Part shown: positions 22,501 through 48,202 of the stretch, one piece after another
Position numbering within the stretch: the first letter of the stretch is position 1
How the letters are laid out: the number at the start of each line of letters is the position of its first letter
From: Pempheris klunzingeri
Lineage: Eukaryota > Chordata > Actinopteri > Acropomatiformes > Pempheridae
NCBI RefSeq assembly: GCF_042242105.1
Contig: NC_092017.1
Span: 19,306,432-19,370,431 of the forward strand
DNA: 64,000 nt
Direction of reading: 5' to 3'
Translations under genes and position numbers: made by a program
The notes under the pieces: generated by a model
What the model was told of the DNA's origin: nothing
The model's database searches: none
Seen by the model: only the letters and a program-made list of their open reading frames with translations

Positions 22501-25500
22501 TATCATCTACTATTAAGCCAATGCAAAATATGAAATGTGATTTCATGGTAAAAACTATGATTTGTACTCTAAAGAGTGACAGTGACAATGACAAGCTATC
22601 TCCTATCATGACTTCATCTTTTTGGTTTCAAAAAGTGATTTTAAGAAAACATACATAAGAAAAGCAACTCATTTAAGAGCACATTTTCAGTGAGAATGAA
22701 CCTACACAGTCCTTTGGAAACAAGGATCAGTTTCTTCTGGGTCATGTGGCGCAGATGAGGTCGCAGCAGATCCTCCATCGTCACTGCAGCCATTGCATTG
22801 ATACTTGTGGAGGCCGTGCTGTGATAAAGACACGTGGTCACGTGATGAACAGCTCACTGGCCATGTCTATTAATATTAATATCTTTTTTCAATGAATTAC
22901 TCTCACAACCACCAAGAATATTTGTCATTAAGGTTTGCACAAAACATGACAGTGAAAGTTCCAGAGAAAATATAATTAAATTGCACTTGATTATAATCCT
23001 GTACAAAAGAAACATTTAAAAAGACAACTGCATGCACAGATGACTGCCACAGTATTTTTGGTTCCACAATAGAGGCCAACAAAACTACAAATGTTCAAAC
23101 TGCACATTGCGGCATTGTGGGGCTGAGATAAGTTCCCTGCAGTGGTAAAAAGTACTCATATTGTTTAATACAACTATGTAAAGATACTCTATTACAATTA
23201 AAAGTTCTTTTTGGAAAATCCTACTTCAGAAAAAGTACAGAAATATCATCAGAAAAATTTCAATTATCAAAAATAAACGTACACATTCTGCAGGAAAACA
23301 AGTGTTTTGTAAGTGTTACATTATTATTATTATGACATTATCATTTTCATTCTATGAGTAAAATTTGCTGTTGCAGCTTCTCAGGGTGGCTTCTCAGCTA
23401 TTTTACATATGGTTCGGTAGTTTTGTCCAGTGGTTCCCAACTTAGGGTTCACAGGATAAATCAGAGATAATTAATGGGGCAGGAAAAGAAATGTTCTGTA
23501 AATAAGTTTGTATTCCTGTTTTAGCCTTTAAAGCTTTGGTTTTGTGAAATATTGGATGATTTTCCCTCTTTGAACCTCTACCAATAAAACCATCTGAGAT
23601 ATTTAAAGGGAAGATGTGGTAACAGGTAACTATAGCTGTCAAATAAATGTACTGTAAGTAAAAAGGGCATATTTTCCTCTGACATGTAGTAGAAGAGGTA
23701 TAAAGTAGTGCTTGATTATACTTAAGTGCAGTACTTGTGTAAATGTACTTAGTTACCTTCCACCAACAGTTTCCTGTAATGTTAGAATGATAAGTTAAAT
23801 TTAGAGCGATGACATGACTGAAATACCTCAGAGTCCCACTGTATGCACAGGCAAGGAACAGACCTGGGAAGCCAGGGTGACTTGTGAATATGTCCAACAC
23901 GAAGTATGGCATGTACTTCATCAGACGAGAGAGTGGGGGAAATGGTGAAAAAGTAAATGTCTGTGTTAGAAAAATACATTATTTTTTGTTTTCAGAATAA
24001 AAATCAAATCCATTTTGTAAAATAATTATCTCATCACAGTCTTGAGCCACCAACGAATAAGAGGCAGAGTTTTCTGGACTGTTTGACCTCATATCAAAGC
24101 ACCGCTGTGGCAAACAGCTTGATCAAACATTTGAGGTGTAAGGGACCACTCTATGTAGCCCAGTCAAACTTCAAACATTCATATAATAAATTATGGATTA
24201 AATATTTAGCAAAGGCTACATTTTTGTCTTTCAGTCTGAACAATGGAACACATGGGAGTGGATTAACAACCCATCCATCCATCCATTTTCTATACCGCTT
24301 ATCCGTCAGCGTCGCGGGGGGAGCTGGAGCCTATCCCAGCTGACTTCGGGCGAGAGGCGGGGTACACCCTGGACTGGTCGCCAGCCAATCGCAGAGCCAC
24401 ATATAGAGACAGAGACAGACAGACAACCTTTCACTCTCACACTCACACTCACACTCACACCTACGGGCAATTTACAGTTACCAATTAACCTAATGTGCAT
24501 GTCTTTGGATTGTGGGAGGAAGCCGGAGTACCCGGAGAGAACCCACGCTAGCATGGGGAGAACATGCAAACTCCACACAGAAACACCCCGGGTTCAAACC
24601 GGGATTCGAACCCGGGACCTTCTTGCTGTGAGGCAACAGTGCTAACCACAGCACCACCATGCTGCCCGGATTAACAACCCAGAGACCTCAAATAGAAAAC
24701 CCAGGCATGAAAACATGAAACGTGAAGTCCAGTAAAAGCGTGACCTGCAACGGCTTTCAAAAACTCAGTATCATTTGAACACTACACAGTATCATGCGCT
24801 AGTCATCGGTCAATATGAATATTTTTTTCTGGGGTGTCTTGAGTACCAGATCTGGGGCAGAAATCCTTCCAGACTTCAGGGGATCACAGTTGATGTAATA
24901 AGCAAACATGACAATGCCGCAGGTTGCTGCACTGCTCACAATCAGACACAGACCCACTTGGTTCACAAACAGCGCCCTGCAATAAAAAGCAAACATTATT
25001 ACAGTAACCCAGTTTTACTGTAAGCCTTACTCCTGTGGGAAAAGTTCAACGCCAGCTTTGCCTGATGATGTTCTTTCATCATAGAGTCCATTGTTTCAAG
25101 CTATTTGGAGAAACCTGAATGGCTGTTAGACCTTTTTAATGTAAATGTTGAGAAATGAGATGCTCATTGATGCCTTGCATGTAAATTAAAGGCCTGGCTG
25201 TCAACCTAAAGTATTGTCACCTTCAACAAGAGATTCTCAATGATCAAAAATTCATTAAATCGTTCATTCATGAAGTCAAAGCAGACAGAGTGGTGACTTA
25301 AAGCAACATTATGCAAATATTTTACCTCCAAATAACAGCTCAGTCATTTTGATGGTACTCATTATAGGAAGAATAGTGCTTCTTTCGTATCCGAATGCCC
25401 GTTCTTGCACTTTGTAACTTGAGTGGCTACATGGTACACCACTATGTTGCTCACCATGAATCTATATCTGTGTTTTCATAGTAAGAACCTTCCCCAGGAA

Positions 25501-28500
25501 CTAGAAACCTTGGGGAGTGTGTTTCCAACACATGAACCAGGGTCTAAATTTAGCTCCAGTGACATTATTTTAACCAGAACATTTCAAAAGCATTGGAGCT
25601 TTGGTTGTGGGGCTTGCAGCGCCAAATATTTCCCAATAGTCAAGCACTCTCAGCATTTAAGCCACTGTTTTTAAAGGCAGAATGAACAGGATTTCTCCAA
25701 AAACAATGTATAGACTCATCACTTATGATCTACTAAAGGTGTGCAGCGGTGTCTGTATCTGCAGAGACTCTGCTGCTCTTTGCCTGTATTTTCTTATCAG
25801 TTTGCTGTGCTCGTGACAGTTGTGGAAATCAGTTTCATTTCAGTGAGTAACACCGCGCAGTGTGAGATCAGTATTCTGTGAGAAGCAGCGCCCGGGTTAT
25901 GTGGCTCTCTGCACTCTCTGCACTCTCTGCACTGTTTGTGTCAAAACTGAAGGTCTGAACCGCAGGGTAGAGCAGAGACCCCAAAGAAATCAGCCTCGCT
26001 TCGCTATATTCTCACAAAATCTGGCAATTCAGCACCTTCCCTCAGGGTTGTTGTGTGGAGGTGTGGACGTGTCTGTTTGTGCTTTAGAATGTAACCACTA
26101 TGAAACAATCAGAAAATAACTCTCTTCCTCTAACTTACTGTTTTGCTCTTGCTAAGGCCATTCCCTCTCTCCATTGGCTCTCTAGCTTGCTCAACCACCA
26201 CTGCCCTCGTCAGTGGACTAATTTGCATAATCTGCGACCTTCTTTAGACTGTGGTAGGAATGCAGACAACAAAGGGCTAAAGGAGTTCCTAGATTCCTGG
26301 GTGCACATGCTTTCAGTTTTCCTTTATTCTCCGGCCTGGTCTTATGTTGAGGTTTGTTCCTTTTCGAATATTTTTCCTCTCATTAGAATAGCGCGCTACC
26401 CTTCATCACTTGGGTATCAACAAAATTAAATGTACCAGCATCCTGTAATCACCATTTGTGGAATCAGAGGTTGCTGTTGCTGCTGTTCATTTTAAGTTTC
26501 ATAGTGTTGCTTTAACCCCTTTCTAAATATTCACATTTACTCCAATCATGCTATTCCTTAGATGTCAGCACCACATGAAAAATCTTACGTGGAAATATCC
26601 TTAAGCCAGAAACGGAACAACTACCATGTTCCACTTTGTCTCTGACATTCCTCATAGTTTGCACATGAAGCAAATTGGTCTTTACATGTGCAGGAAATGT
26701 GAAATGGTAATGTCATCCTAGAACTAACAGGACGTGTAACTAGTGAAACTTTGCTCTCAAATATTGACTATTAAACATTCTACCCTCTATCCAAACACAC
26801 TTAACATGTCTCTTTTCCCTGCTTTAAGGAATATTGGTGCCATCTAGACATTTGCCACCATTTATTCAAAAAGCATGCCTCAGTGGCTAATTCCATTTCT
26901 GTGTGTATTGTTCGTGATATTTTACGTTTTAATAGTTTTATTGTGAAAATAACAAAGCTGATTAGGGGGCTTGTTTGGGGCTGTGCTTGCTTGCTTGCTT
27001 GATTGATTGGTGTCTCAGCCTGTTGTGCTCAGGTGCAGTGGTGTTTTCACTCGTGACGAGCTGAGCTTTAACATACGGGCGGACTTCAGGTGCTTAAACT
27101 CTATATGAATGACGAGCATGTCTTCACTCACCACTGGGCATCTCTCTCTGTTCTGCAGGAGATGTAGCGCTGGACTTGAGCTTGGTTTACCCCGTACATG
27201 GACAGCCAAACCAATGCACCCCCAACAGACAGGCTCCAGAAGGTATAGCGCTTTCTCGGGTCAACGTCAAAACTGGTGTAAAACATTGTTGAGTCAATGA
27301 CACTGGACTCTTAGCGGCCTCTGTCAACTAAAGAAGACTGTGAGATGTGGTTGAAAGGTCAAGGAAAAGCTCGTAAGTAGACCTTGAGTGAAGATAGCTT
27401 TTGTCAAACTTCAGCTTTCTGGGTTAAGAATGAACGTTGGTACTTAACTGTGATAATAATTCATTTATGTTGTTGGAACAACTATATACTAATTTGGGAT
27501 TTTTCATAAAAGGCCACCAACACCGTGAGATAATCTTAAATCATCATCAAAAAGGAAAAACTTGAACTGTTGTAGGACTATGTTAAGATGCTGAGTACCG
27601 TATGCTGCACACACAGTAATGTGGGGTTAACCAGCTATTCATGTGTTGAAATGGAGGAAACAAAAAAACTTGTTTTTACTCATTAAAATTAATACGTGAT
27701 CCATTGTTGGCGATCTCCAGTACCATTGCAGGACCACCAACCAGAATTGTGCCATAGATGAAAATGGCCACAAAGCCCGACAGCATGACAATAATCTGAA
27801 ACACGTCGGTCCAGATCACAGCTTTCATGCCACCCTGTGACACAGCGATGAGGGATGAGAAAGACAGACAAAAACGCAACATCTGAGACTTTTACGAAAA
27901 CCAAATAAGTGGAAAATGAGTGAGTTTCGGAGTCTACATAGAAGTCTGGCCTGTGCGTTGAGAACTCCAGGAAACCACCCAAAAACTACAGGGGAGGAGA
28001 TCTGTGCAATCCTGAGTCACTAAGAGGTGTGTCAATCAGTTATAAAAATTCTCAGCAAGTGAACACAGGAAAATTGACCATATTGCTGACATACATGGCT
28101 TGATTTTCAAATTCACTTACATAGGAGTCGTGCATCTTAAAAGGAAGGGATTCCTGCCAGACATGCAGCAAACTGCCAATAAACATTTCAGTGTGTACAT
28201 CTGGGACTCAACAGAAACTTGTCCTGTCTGATTAAGAGCGCCAAACCAGACAGGTGATTACATGTATGGTGTTAATGGAACACAAATATCCTTACCAGTG
28301 TGGTGTACACGGTGCAAATGATCCCAGTAGAAAACAGTGACAGCCACATGTTGAGCCCAGTAGCTGAAATTGAAAAAAAAACAAAACAGTGTTTATGTGT
28401 TAATATGTAATGTCCCTTTAATTTACCACCCCATTCTTAAACTATAGAAGTTGACTAACAGTGTCTGGAGAGCACTCAACACTTTATGATCAAATGTGTG

Positions 28501-29825
28501 AGGTGTGTCAAGGTTTATTAAAGCGAAAACAAATCATTTTATGAAATGTTCATTCTCAGTGTTTTGAATATCTTTAAATATCCCACCGCAACAGGTTCCA
28601 CTGAGAGTTTTCACACCACGTTCATATTCTCATATCATTATTCAAATTTCTATTCAAAGTTCTACAGTGAACGAAGGATCTCTTAACATGAATACACAGA
28701 TGATGCACTAGTTTTTCCCCCTGCGTCCAGCTTATCTTAAAGTAAAAATCTCTGACAAGAAACGTACTCGCATGCTGTGATAAAGTTCTGAATTCATGGA
28801 GAATGTATTGTATGTGTTATTGGAGTGATGAACCAAATACCAAAGAATTATGGGAATAATAAGCAAAATGCCAAATGATCCACATAGGGAGAGAGGCATC
28901 AGCTGAGATCCTCTACCTTGGTTGAGTATCAAGGCAGGTGCATAGATGACAATCCCTGTGTAAAGCAGCTGAGGAACGGAAACACAAGGAAATCAGCAAA
29001 AACAGTCTGACAAAGCAAAGACAATTCACTTGACAAACTGAGCCTGAGCTTTGTGATGACTGCCTTACCGTCGCCACAAGAAACTGGACGCTGCCCAGCA
29101 GCTGCATCCCTCTGCCAAATCTCATCCTCAGATACTGTGACAAGCAGACAGCCGGAGTTATAACACGGCGGAGTATCTCTGCACTCATCCCTCATCCTTC
29201 CACGCCTCTTATATTCATTCGTTTAATGTTCCGCAGGTGCATCTCAGCACTGTGTCAGAGAAATCCTGACCCTATTTCTACACTATGCTTGATTAGAAAT
29301 ACTGTTTTTTTTGGATAATTCTTCAAGAATGTGTTATTTCTGAAAAATACAAATTGACATTAGATATTTGCAAACAGGTTACATGGAACTGAAATATATA
29401 TTGTTTTTTAACTAGACCACACGCTCAGTTCATGATGATAACTGGAAGCTCATTCTGACCTGATTGGTGCTGGTGATGCCCAGTCGAAAGAAAACTGGCA
29501 GGAACAGGTAAGCCGTCAGCAGGGAGTTGATGCTCTGTCCAAGGCACATGTATAGGAATTTAAAGCCATAACGAGAAGCCTCAGAGGGAACACCCAGAAC
29601 CTGGATTGCGGACATGAAACTGGCACAGAGCGACATCCCAACAGGCACTGCTGGCATGCTGCGACCGCCAGTGAAGAAGTCATCAGCACTGGTGTCCCTC
29701 GAGCTCTTCTTCAGGGCCTGGAAGAGTCCGATGGCCATAGAGACCAACAACATGGTAGCAAAGACTGCATAGTCGGCTATGACGAAGCCTGACGTGAATG
29801 GTTCACTAGCAGCCTGCTCTGCCAT
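19594..29825 (-). CDS. slc5a5: sodium/iodide cotransporter NIS (SLC5A5), complete
   Basis: Sixteen exons on the minus strand: 29825-29460, 29134-29069, 28968-28917, 28363-28296, 27834-27680, 27272-27132, 24976-24847, 23915-23827, 22818-22706, 22399-22329, 21813-21727, 21153-20951, 20868-20771, 20469-20384, 20110-20018 and 19704-19594. They total 1929 bases, giving 642 residues (human 643). All junctions keep frame. NIS is a plasma-membrane symporter that imports iodide with two Na+; in thyroid follicles this supplies hormone synthesis. Matching blocks include [44 protein letters not shown] and [20 protein letters not shown]. Ser/Thr 356-357 correspond to human Ser353/Thr354, Na+-site residues (Thr354 is a known disease site). 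An NIT glycosylation site lies in the late extracellular loop encoded by exon 12. Synteny with jak3 and ccdc124 separates it from slc5a8. Introns carry a SINE and a MITE. Confidence 0.95.
23145..23771. mobile_element. decayed hAT-like MITE with a second repeat nested inside (slc5a5 intron)
   Basis: The left end begins GCAGTGGTAAAAAGTACTC and the right end reads TACTTAGTTACCTTCCACCA, an imperfect inverted pair of the kind CAGTGGTGGAAAGTAACTAAGTAC that recurs in fish genomes. Inner sequence repeats the typical AAGTAC/GTACTT words. From about 23429 a second repeat begins (AGTGGTTCCCAACTTAGGG, then GATAATTAATGGGGCAGGA), also found inverted at 58.4-58.6 kb. The flanks TTCCCTG and TTTCCTG may be a mutated 8-bp target duplication. 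The superfamily call is from memory of teleost repeats. Confidence 0.55.
24260..24680 (-). mobile_element. tRNA-derived SINE with 13-bp target-site duplication (slc5a5 intron 7)
   Basis: Perfect direct repeats GGATTAACAACCC lie at 24260-24272 and 24668-24680. The insert (24273-24667) is read on the minus strand: it starts with a tRNA-like head carrying a box A-like GTGGTTAGCACTG and a box B GGTTCGAATCC. A conserved body follows, and it ends in a (GGAT)n tail. Pol III boxes, a simple-repeat tail and the target duplication make it a SINE retroposed in the same orientation as slc5a5. Little decay of the duplication suggests a fairly recent insertion. Confidence 0.85.
25905..25931. repeat. short tandem repeat, 9-bp unit x3 (slc5a5 intron 6)
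   Basis: CTCTCTGCA is repeated three times head to tail, with no mismatch. Confidence 0.8.
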
Positions 29826-31330
29826 TGTGATACTTTGATGCCCTTTGCTTTGCAGTTTGTTGTATCCAGATGTTTGGTGGATCTGTCAGAGGGAATATGG
29901 GAATTAATTACCATACAACAACAATTTTTAAACCTCACATGTGATAATGTGCAACAGTAGTCTACCTTATAACAAGTCAAAAGCGAAAGCGGGGTATGAC
30001 TGGATGTAGTCATTTGTAAATTTTCTGGCGATTTTACTACTTTGATGTGTGTGGAGAATAATGTTTTGTATTTGTTACTTCATGTTATTTCCCCAGAGAC
30101 AGGACGAAAAAGATTTTACGGCGCAGCTGTGGCTCAGGACGAGGAGCAGGTCACTTGTTGGTTCGACCTCTCCCCCACAGGCCTTTTAAAGTTCTCCTGG
30201 GAGCCTCTTGTAAATAAGCACAGATATATATACGCTTCAGGACAGGGTTTGTGTCTCCTACCAACAATCAAAGGAAACAATGTAATCAATCAAATGCAGT
30301 CAAAGCTGTCTTTTGACTAATCTTTCGCAATGACCACTGTCTTTCCCTAACCCAAGTTTTACTCATCTAATCCGCATTAGCATGACTACATTTTTCTTAC
30401 CAAGACCACAATCTCTCCCTAAACATACCGCTGGTGCGCCTTTGTCTCACCATTGCTGAACCTGACCAGAAAGATGCTCCTGTGGGCTGCTTTCAAATGC
30501 TGTTTGTGTAGTTATGAGGAGTGGTGATTTTTAAATGAATGACTAGACTGACTGCTTTGATTATAAATCCATTATGAATAACTTACAATATCACAAGACT
30601 CAGAGTAGTTTCAGAGAGAGTTTCAGATAATTATATTTATTGTATATATCTTTTCCCTGATTGAAACTTGGCTTTATGATTCCTTTAGTTTTTCTTGCAA
30701 TTGTAAAATATATAAACTTGAAAAAATGGGATCTTGACTCTGAGTATATTTTCCAAGTGCAAATTAAGATTTAATTTAATTTGGAAAAAAGCTGTATGTT
30801 CTGTAGGAAGGCTCCAATCACAATATCCTCAAGTTTTAGGAGGTACATTACAGTGAATACGTTTATTAGATTCAGAGTTTATTAGGGTACCAAAATATAA
30901 CCACGTGTTACATTTTTTAGAGTTTCAATAAATATGTTTTTAAAATATTATTGTGTTTTCTTAAAGTGTCAATTCTCTGAAAGTTCCCTGCAGATTTTTT
31001 TGGTTTTCAGCTCAAAAAGGTGATATAAAATATCACAAGACTCACCACTGGTATTCAGTCAAGTTGCCTCCACTCACTGAAAGAGGAATGTGCTGACAGT
31101 TTTCTTCAATCCCGCAGCAGCTGCTTAGCCTCCATACCTTCCTTAACACAGTGTGAGCAAGTGTGAGGCGAGTGAACATTCCCTTGAAGAAAAAAAGCAG
31201 GTGTGCAGGTGTGTTTGGTGAGAGGGTCAGGTAGGTTACGCAGTCGGAAGTTTACAGTGCATGACCAAAGAGAAAAGGATGGTCAAGTAGCTGCTGAGTG
31301 TGGAGAGTAGCCTTCTTTCTGCACACTTTC

Positions 31331-31336
<6 letters not shown>

Positions 31337-31402
<66 letters not shown>
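31337..31402. repeat. (TG)33 microsatellite
   Basis: Sixty-six bases of uninterrupted TG, in the spacer between the divergent slc5a5 and jak3 genes. Long alternating purine-pyrimidine runs can adopt Z-DNA; that is inference here. Confidence 0.95.
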
Positions 31403-31403
<1 letters not shown>

Positions 31404-33915
31404 TGGACATGTTTGAACACGTTTGTTTATGTGCGTGCTTATGAAAAGTGGAGTGATCAAAAAGGGGGTGGAGAAGAATGAGAAATTAATGATTAAGTAA
31501 TTGTGTGTGTTGAAAATATGGCCAAGACTATAGTCATCTCACATTTATCAAACATTTCACAATCCTCCCTAAAACCTGCTCTGCAGAGCATTAATAATCC
31601 TTCTTTGCAGCAGAATATCAGCATTGATCAGCATGAACTTACACCCCTTGGAGAGGTTTTATTAGAAAGTGAGTGCTCTCTCTATTTTATGAATTGTTTA
31701 TCAAATTTATGACCCCTTCCCTTACTTTATCCGAGTGGTCTCTGTGAGGAATGAACACACTCGACAGAATGACAGGCTGATGTACGTACAATCAAATGTG
31801 GAAAAATTAAAGCTACTAACATTAGATTACAAATATGTTAGATCTCTCCACCAACCAGTACGATTTTCTATTTTTAATGCTGATTTGCTCAACAGTGTAA
31901 TTATCAGTGTAAGTCACACTCACTCACAGCTTCTGTCCTTGACCCCACGCCTCGCAGCTTTCTTTAGGTGGTCTTTGACTGCTGGTCATAATGGAGCGTA
32001 ACATATCGAAGCACATAGCTGTTGCTCATTAAGCTTATTGGTATCTGCCCATGTTAATAATTTAGGGTCATTTATTAACATTTTGATCAGCCCCTCTCTT
32101 CTCTCATCAGGATTTTAGCAGCTGGGCAGTCAGAAGACACAGTTTAGAGAGAATTCAGGAAATTCAGCTGGAATTATAAAAGTAAGAGTATTTTCAAAAT
32201 ACCATAAAACAAATCTGAGCAGAAATTACACTTTTGCCTGCCATTAGGTCCTTTAATCTACAAACATGTTATCTGTTTCAAGTGATACGCAGGTGACAAA
32301 CAACTCTCGAGCTTAGTGTCATCTCGTGATCCAAACCTTGCTGACAGTTTTGCAAGTAACATTTTAGAAATCAGCATTTGGTGGCACAGACCATAAGGAA
32401 TAACCTTTGACAACAATTAAAATGTTAAAGCTCACTTTTATTCTCCCTGTAAAATGGTGAGGATCTGTAAATCAGGTATTGCTATATCGATGTCCACACC
32501 ATACCACATCATGACATGACAGAATAAGATAAGATGTCAAATAAAGTAAATAATAAAACGGACATAAAGAAAAATCCATAAAACCAGTCTAGCTGTTCTA
32601 TAGTCCTTGACTATAAAGTCTCTGTTATCTTTGGTCTGGACCTTGAAACAGCCAAATGTGTAGTGTTATGAGATCTAAGGCAGTATACAGATCTGTTACA
32701 TAAGGTGGGAGGAAAAAGGGGGTAAAAAGGGGTTTCTTGAGAAAAAAAATGTAAATCAATGCCAAGGAAATAAATGTAGCAATGAAAAAAAGACATGATA
32801 TGATTCACCCTGAGCTTTAACACAATGTAGAATAATCAACACTCAGCAATCAACAATTACTACAGGAAGACATCAGTAAATTTCTGATCAGAATCCATGA
32901 GAAATAACCTCCAGAATCAGCCCGATGTGACCTTCCAGTGGTGGTTGGCTTCTCCAAACAGGGGTTTGACCTGCGCAGCTGGGTCAAGAAAAGACCCTCA
33001 ATTACCCTACGTCCTTGTAGAGACATTAATGATTGTTGGGTTTCACCACCCTCCCTCATAAAATCATACTAGTTATTCAGATAGACACAGCATAACAGAG
33101 TTAAACTGCAGACGAAGTTTGAAAAGGTGTTACACTTGAAAATATTTATCCAAACTATTATTCAGTTTATATTTAGAAGATATACTATAGAACTATAGAA
33201 AATTAGAAAGATCTTCAAGAGGAAAGCAAAAGTTTAATGCCTGACAAAAACCTAGTGATAAATGGAGGAAAAATCAGAAAGTAAGGAAATATGTAATTAT
33301 GATATTGAAATGTTTACAGTTTAGAACAGGTGGTTGTGTTCACAGCTGTAACAGGAAACTGCTAAAACCCTCAGTGCTGAACAGGGAAACCGCAGTTGTC
33401 AGCTGGTTCTCTTTTCCGTAACGTCAGATGATTTCTGCAGTCACTAGAGGAAGGCTTTCATAGATTTCATTCACTTGTGACTCTGCGAGCTGCCATATGT
33501 TTTTAGATCAAACTTAAACCTCAACTAATTTAATTTGTTGTTTTTTTCCCTGCTGTCTTTCCCCCAGATCTTCAGTTTCACACAGACTTGCATCCCAGCA
33601 GAACATTATCTTTTTAGGAATGCCTCTGTTGTTGAATGATTATAGCGCATGCTGCATGGTTTCATCCGTCACGGGTAACCTTTGTTTCTCATATCGATCG
33701 CTCTCGCCATTTCCTGTCGGCCTCTTCGCTGTCACGGTCCAATAAAGGGAAAAAATATACTAATCTTAAAAAACAGTATTTTTTTGGACCCAGCAACTGG
33801 ACCTCAACCTGTTATTCTAAATAAAAGCTCCACCTTAAGCTCCACCGTAGTGTTAATTACGTCACACAATACAAAAGTATTGAATGGAAGAAAGCAAATG
33901 TTGTGCTTGATTGTG

Positions 33916-33919
<4 letters not shown>

Positions 33920-33946
<27 letters not shown>
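33920..33946. repeat. (AT)n microsatellite
   Basis: About 13 uninterrupted AT units in AT-rich intergenic DNA. Confidence 0.85.
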
Positions 33947-33950
<4 letters not shown>

Positions 33951-35419
33951 TCTTTGGGTATGGGGTTAAAGATAAAATTTAATGAAATACGTTCATGTTA
34001 GGATTTTGCAAATTTTTATGGCAATCTAAAAGAAAGTTTAATCCCTGAACAGCATAAATGTGGTCAGCACATTTCATGGCGTGACCGATTATGGTCAAGA
34101 AAACATTAAGAATCATCCTCATTATTGTTTTTAACATGTTGAACTACTTTGTCATGGACCACAGTATGGCTTCAGCCATGGTCCTACTTTCTAAAAGTTG
34201 ATGTGTGACATTTTCTAATGAAGCTCATCATTAAATAAACAGAAATGAGTGAACACTTATAGCACAATATACACCATGACGTTTAGAATCCAAGTTTTCT
34301 TAAAGTGTTAAAGGAGGTATTTTGTTATTGATATATCTGTAATCAGTCAGTGGGATGAAAATGATGATTGAAATGTTGAAATTATGTTTGATAGAAATGA
34401 CAAGAGACATGCGTTGCATCTGCTAAATCAGGAAATCCTATTGAACTTCCTGCCAACAGACACATGCACACACAGACAGACGGCGCAAACGCAGAAGTCA
34501 AAGATGAAAGTTATTCTGGTTTACAGGAACAAGTGATCGCGGGGAGGACTTCTGCTGTACAAATGTAAAGGTAAAACTCTAACAAATGCCTTCAATAACA
34601 CATGATATTGATCTTTTGCTCAAAAATATGTAAATATAAAGCTGCTGTGCTCTGTTAGGAAAGAGTTTAATTTTATGACCCACAATGTGAAGAATGTACT
34701 TGCTGTATATTTTAGTTGCGTTTGTAGCTACTTTCAACTTCTAATCAGCTACTGGTTGTTGTGACAAAGATGAAATGTTCACCACCTATTTTAGAAAAGT
34801 TTAATGGAACATCATGACAGATCATAGTAATAATTCTTACTTAAATTTAGTTTGTGTTAATGATCATTTGCCAAATGGAAGTAAACAGATCTGTATTGTT
34901 ATCAAAGTAACGTGACAAACAGTTTCATCTAATGTAGCGGGAATCCCCACAAATGAACATATGACATTTCAAATCATTTCAGTCATTCAGAATCACGGTG
35001 GTTATTTTGCTCACACACAAACTTTGTCATACTTTGTGTTTATACTACACTACATACTAAGCTCTGTACAACAATAAATACATATATACTGTAAACATTA
35101 TTATACAACCCATAACAGTAACAGTCTATGTTTGAGTCATAGCTGTGTGAAATGGGATTTTTTCGTCAGGTTTGCCAGTAAAGTTTTGGAGGCAAACATT
35201 ACTTTGAGTCACTTGCTCTTATCTCAGTGACTGCAGACTTGGCTGAGAAAAAGTCATATAAAAAACTGTATGAATTTGTGTCAGTTAAGGAAACCAGCCA
35301 TGGCTAAAAATGATTGAATGTATCACTCAGAGAAAACCCCCTAGCTGAGTTTTACAAAGTTGTAGAATGCTATTGTCACTTTAAACCTTGATATTCAGAG
35401 TTCAAGTTCAAACTAAGCT

Positions 35420-35500
35420 CATTTACTTAAGTACTATACATCAGTACAATTGTGTGTACTACACTTGAGTATTTCCACTTTATACATTTACTATCTTATG
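35420..35500. mobile_element. fragment of the GTACTT-rich hAT-like MITE
   Basis: The words CATTTACTTAAGTACTATAC and CACTTGAGTATTTCCACTTT match the inner part of the MITE seen at 23.1-23.8 kb. No ends or target duplication can be seen, so it is a remnant. Confidence 0.45.
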
Positions 35501-35991
35501 GCAAACTGCAACTTCACTTCAAACTTTGTGATATCTAAGAAAGCATGAGCTTTCTGCTATATGTAATCTGAAAATAAAGTGTTGCAAACTAACACAATAA
35601 GCTCAGGTTTAGTAAAGAGAATTGTTTGTGATGCTTCGTGTGAAAGTGGCAGACAAGGAAATGTGAAATGGAGTCCACAGAGCACTCACTCCTTGCCATT
35701 TTGATTTCAGTTATTATACAGCGTTATTGCCTCCTGCATCATGAGATCATTTTCCAAATACAACAAATCACTGGGAAAATGTATTTTCTTGAACTTTTGA
35801 ATGGTTTTATTGATATTAATGTGTCAAAGTGGCACTGCCTCAAAAAATAGAAGATTATACCACTTTATCCAGCAACTTAATTTGCATTTGAAACTCCTGA
35901 AATAACGTCATCTTAATCTGAGTATCTAAGAACCAGTTTCCTGTTCAGCTACTTGAAAATAAGTCTGGTTATTTAGTCTTCAGAAATCCTC

Positions 35992-48202
<12,211 letters not shown>

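Larger units (their letters stand above)
29826..35991. other. divergent intergenic region between slc5a5 and jak3
   Basis: The two genes are transcribed away from each other, so both promoters must lie in these 6.2 kb. The last jak3 5'-UTR acceptor appears to be CTTCAG near 35983 (nine bases before the ATG), so jak3 has an upstream noncoding exon that I could not place. The region holds a (TG)n tract (31337-31402), an (AT)n tract (about 33920-33946) and a MITE fragment near 35420-35500. The human block has RPL18A at this position; no rpl18a-coding segment was seen. Confidence 0.5.

Noticed and set aside
24610-24667. Possible tRNA gene on the minus strand
   Set aside because: Box A and box B are present, but no cloverleaf with acceptor stem was found. 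They form the head of the SINE, which has its own target duplication.
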